DNA of 64,000 nucleotides from Winslowiella toletana (GTDB lineage Bacteria; Pseudomonadota; Gammaproteobacteria; Enterobacterales; Enterobacteriaceae): NCBI RefSeq assembly GCF_032164335.1, contig NZ_CP134152.1, positions 4,526,001 to 4,590,000 of the forward strand, read 5' to 3'. Shown piece by piece: positions 61,202 to 64,000 of this stretch (position 1 is its first letter; each line of letters starts with the position of its first letter). The notes under the pieces were generated by a model. It saw only the letters and a program-made list of their open reading frames with translations, ran no database searches and was not told where the DNA came from. The position numbers and the translations under genes were made by a program.

Positions 61202-62338
61202 ATGGACAGTTGTCTGCTCCGCTACAATGGCGAACGTCGTGATCCAGTCAGCGGCTGTTTTCATCCCGGCAACGGATACCGGGCTTATCATCCGCAGCTG
61301 ATGCGCTTTAGCCACCCGGACGACTTTAGTCCGTTTGGCGCGGGCGGGATAAATGCTTACGTTTATTGCATCGGCGACCCGATTAATCGCGCCGATCCCA
61401 GCGGCCATTCCAGCTGGCAGGCATGGCTGGGTGTGGGAACCGGCGTGTTGGGTTTACTGGCGGCGATTTTTACCGGCGGCATATCGCTGGCTGCAGAAGG
61501 CGGCCTTTTAGCTGCGCTAAACTCAGCCAGTGTGATGTCAATAATGACGGGCGCAACGGGTGTGGTGGCCGATGCTGGCGGAGTTGCCAGTGTACTGACC
61601 GCCGGAAAAGATCCGAAAGCTTCTGGTGTATTGGGATGGGTAGCACTGGCCTGCGGCATACTTAGCGGTATCTCTGCTATCAGTCCGTCAGTGCTTAATG
61701 GCAGAGGTGTGCTTGATAGTTTTCCGCGCAGTACAACGGTTGTTTTGGCGGGCGGTGAAAACCTGCTCCCCGTCTCCTCCTCCGCTGAGTATGAGATAAT
61801 AGCTGGACAGCGCGTAAGATGTGTTAATGCAATATTTGATGATAGTTATAAAGGTGGCAAGCGACTGAATGTTATAGGCCATGGTTTCCTGGTTGACTCC
61901 ACTGACTATGCCATGCTCACTGACGATCGGCTTAATTTTTATCCCGGCCACGCCTTCGCGGAATATTTAAGGGATCATCTGCAAGTTAACTTCGCAGATT
62001 ATCAGTATGCCCGAATGGTAATGTGCCATTCAGCTGCTGGCGGTGAAAACAGTTTTGCCGCCGGATTTGCCAGAGTCAGCCACCTCCCAGTCAAAGGCTA
62101 TACCGGTAGAGTTGTCGCCAGAGAAGCGGTAAGCCCTTATTTGCGTCTACTGGAATCGGAGAATTACTCCACCGGGATGAAAATGTCGGTTGCCGATATG
62201 AACCGCAGAATCAGACTTCAGTCAGCCGACGGATTCGAGCTGCTGAGTGTAATCAAAAATATGCCAACGCATCCTTATCTACCGGTCTATTTCGACGCTG
62301 CGGGCATCCAGCTTGCGGGAGATTTTAAGAGGTTGTAA
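61202..62338 (+). CDS. Orphan RHS-core protein with caspase-fold-like C-terminus
   Basis: The 378-residue protein shares its first 155 residues with the two RHS-core proteins near 31-34 kb: YNGERRDPVSG, GNGYRAYHPQLMRF, GGINAYVYCIGDPINRADPSGH, then Gly/Ala-rich hydrophobic segments. The C-terminus is unrelated to theirs. Residues 221-228 (RLNVIGHG) and 271-277 (RMVMCHS) give a His227...Cys275 pair in the order and near the spacing seen in C80/CPD-type caspase-fold proteases, followed by FAAGFARVSHLPVKGYTGRV. AAGGACAG precedes the ATG at 61202. An effector role is inferred; no partner gene is present. aceK is convergent, 18 bases away. Confidence 0.78.
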   Translation: MDSCLLRYNGERRDPVSGCFHPGNGYRAYHPQLMRFSHPDDFSPFGAGGINAYVYCIGDPINRADPSGHSSWQAWLGVGTGVLGLLAAIFTGGISLAAEGGLLAALNSASVMSIMTGATGVVADAGGVASVLTAGKDPKASGVLGWVALACGILSGISAISPSVLNGRGVLDSFPRSTTVVLAGGENLLPVSSSAEYEIIAGQRVRCVNAIFDDSYKGGKRLNVIGHGFLVDSTDYAMLTDDRLNFYPGHAFAEYLRDHLQVNFADYQYARMVMCHSAAGGENSFAAGFARVSHLPVKGYTGRVVAREAVSPYLRLLESENYSTGMKMSVADMNRRIRLQSADGFELLSVIKNMPTHPYLPVYFDAAGIQLAGDFKRL

Positions 62339-62356
62339 CCCGCAGCCGATAATGTT

Positions 62357-64000
62357 TCAGACATGTGCGCTTGCTACCGGCATATCACGCTGGCAAAAGC
62401 GCTGGCGACGGCGATAGGCGAACACATCCTCAATATGGCCGTCGCGGATTCGTTGCTGTAGCGCACGCCAGTAATCGGCACAAAACAGATCGCTGTGCAT
62501 CTCATCAAATAACGCCGCAATAGCCGGATCGCTACACAGATAGTGGCGAAACTCTTCCGGAAACACATCTTCCGGTGACACGCTATACCAGGGTTCAAGG
62601 CTTAGCTCATCCTCCGGATAACGTGCCGGCGGAATATCGCGAAAATTCATTTCGGTCATATAACTAATTTCATCGTAATCGTAAAACACCACCCGCCCAT
62701 GACGAGTGACACCGAAGTTTTTAAACAGCATATCGCCGGGAAAGATATTCGCCGCCGCCAGCTGTTTCACCGCATTGCCATACTCTTCAATTGCATCATG
62801 GCGCTGCTGAGGATTGGCCTGCTCCAGCCAGATATTGAGTGGCGTCATCCGTCGCTCAATATACAGATGCTGAATAATCAGCATCTCGCCGCGTTGCTGC
62901 AATTTTTCCGGCACTTCACGCTGTAACTCAGCCAGTAGCTCGACGCTAATGCGCGCTTTCTCAATGGCAAAATTTTCGAACTCCTGGGTATCTGCCATCC
63001 GCCCGACGCGGTCATGTTCTTTCACCAGCTGATAACACTGACGCACTCTGGCTGGCGTCACCTCTTTTTGCGGCGCAAAACGATCTTTTATTACCTTAAA
63101 TACCCGATCAAAACCCGGTAAGGTAAATACCAACATCACTAAGCCGCGTACTCCCGGTGCAATGACAAACTGCTCGCGGGTTGTCGCCATATATTGCAGA
63201 TATTCACGGTAGCTTTCGGTTTTGCCGTGCTTCTGGCAGCCAATTGCCATATACAGCTCGGCAGTGGTTTTGCCCGGCAATATTTCCCGCAGCCACTCCA
63301 CCAGTGCGGCAGGCAACGGGGCATACACCATAAAATAGGAGCGAGCGAAACCAAATACGATGCTGGCTTCACGTTTACGCGTCAGGCAGGTATCGATAAA
63401 CAGCTCGCCCGCGTCGCTGCGATGAATTGGCAGTAAAAATGCAAATACGCCTGACGGCAAACAGAGCCTGGCGACCAGCCACGCGGCCTTATTGCGATAG
63501 AAAAGTTCGTTGACTACTTTTAGCGTCGCTTGCTCCAGTTGCTGCACAGCAAAGTTCTGCTGCAGATGCGCAATGATATAGCCAATATCCCGCGATAAAT
63601 TCTGCCACGGCAAACGCAAAGGTAAGTCGCTCAGCAGACGATGCAGCATCGGCTGCCAACCCTTCACTGCGCTGAACTCTTTCGCCAGCGGGCGCGGAAC
63701 AGAGCGAAAACGACACGCTGGCTGAGAGCTGAAGATAAATAAGCGCTGCGGAGTCAGTGATTGATGATCAAATAAACGGCAATAGACTGAGTTAAAGAAG
63801 CTTTCTGCAATTTCAAAGCGTGGATAATCAGGCAGCAGATCGGTATAGATCGCTTTGATCCTTAGCAGGAAGTCCGCGTCGTAATCTTCTCCCGCGGTGA
63901 TGCAGCGTAACTGTTCAACCACCAGGCCGACGTGATGATCGTAGAGATGAATACGCGCCTTCATGGCCTGTTGTACCGCTAACCAGTCAGCCTGCTCAAA
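62357..64000 (-). CDS. aceK: Isocitrate dehydrogenase kinase/phosphatase, partial
   Basis: AceK phosphorylates and dephosphorylates isocitrate dehydrogenase to steer carbon into the glyoxylate shunt. The gene runs off the right edge. About 547 of some 580 residues are visible, beginning in [20 protein letters not shown], which matches E. coli AceK near residue 35. The kinase-like lobes include [15 protein letters not shown]-type sequence, [13 protein letters not shown] and [17 protein letters not shown]. Lying opposite iclR, it should be repressed by IclR as part of aceBAK. Confidence 0.96.
   Translation of the reverse strand, partial: FEQADWLAVQQAMKARIHLYDHHVGLVVEQLRCITAGEDYDADFLLRIKAIYTDLLPDYPRFEIAESFFNSVYCRLFDHQSLTPQRLFIFSSQPACRFRSVPRPLAKEFSAVKGWQPMLHRLLSDLPLRLPWQNLSRDIGYIIAHLQQNFAVQQLEQATLKVVNELFYRNKAAWLVARLCLPSGVFAFLLPIHRSDAGELFIDTCLTRKREASIVFGFARSYFMVYAPLPAALVEWLREILPGKTTAELYMAIGCQKHGKTESYREYLQYMATTREQFVIAPGVRGLVMLVFTLPGFDRVFKVIKDRFAPQKEVTPARVRQCYQLVKEHDRVGRMADTQEFENFAIEKARISVELLAELQREVPEKLQQRGEMLIIQHLYIERRMTPLNIWLEQANPQQRHDAIEEYGNAVKQLAAANIFPGDMLFKNFGVTRHGRVVFYDYDEISYMTEMNFRDIPPARYPEDELSLEPWYSVSPEDVFPEEFRHYLCSDPAIAALFDEMHSDLFCADYWRALQQRIRDGHIEDVFAYRRRQRFCQRDMPVASAHV

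Overview
The window is chromosomal DNA of a member of the Enterobacterales, most likely an Erwiniaceae-type (Erwinia/Pantoea-like) bacterium. The backbone is the Escherichia coli '91 to 92 minute' neighbourhood in recognisable order: ssb/uvrA, yjbR-yjbQ, tyrB, dnaB, qorA, pspG, dusA, zur, yjbJ, lexA, dgkA/plsB, ubiA-ubiC, the malB region, psiE, yjbEFGH, pgi, lysC, yjbB, metH/iclR and aceK. Protein lengths are close to the E. coli ones (GdhA 447, TyrB 397, LexA 202, DgkA 122, Pgi 549, MetH 1227). The genus is an inference. No rRNA, tRNA, IS element or CRISPR array was seen.

Layout. 1-3301: an MFS exporter cut by the left edge, a 20-codon ORF just upstream of it, a divergent chloroperoxidase-type hydrolase, and gdhA. 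3776-9491: ssb, uvrA behind an SOS box, an alcohol dehydrogenase, yjbR-yjbQ. 9629-17676: tyrB, a YitT-family membrane protein and an Lrp/AsnC regulator (where E. coli has alr), dnaB, qorA, a possible small RNA, pspG with a sigma-54 promoter, dusA, zur, yjbJ. 17987-27395: an accessory block in the position of E. coli dinF. It holds a ToxR/MarT-like membrane regulator with a FidL-like partner, a LuxR-type regulator, and a seven-gene chaperone-usher fimbrial operon ending in a two-domain tip adhesin. 27463-31112: lexA with two SOS boxes, dgkA, plsB.

31286-33627: two tandem orphan RHS-core proteins lie between plsB and ubiA. 33663-47274: ubiC-ubiA, malK-lamB-malM divergent from malEFG with MalT and CRP sites, psiE, and the yjbEFGH exopolysaccharide operon. 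47816-54189: pgi, a lysine riboswitch with lysC, a PanS-like transporter, yjbB. 54390-56075: a 561-residue protein I do not recognise. 56365-64000: metH, iclR, a third orphan RHS-core protein (61202-62338) in the place of E. coli arpA, and aceK cut by the right edge.

The most interesting content is the set of three orphan RHS-core proteins. They share about 155 N-terminal residues: an RHS repeat-associated core ending in DPSGH, then Gly/Ala-rich hydrophobic segments. Each begins directly at the core, without YD-repeat barrel or PAAR region. Their C-termini differ. Two carry an F-box-like helix-rich motif. The third carries a GHG...C pattern with His-Cys spacing like caspase-fold (C80/CPD-like) cysteine proteases. 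No immunity gene is visible beside any of them, and parts of their upstream leaders are shared. The reading offered here, as inference, is a dispersed family of effectors with swappable C-termini aimed at eukaryotic targets.
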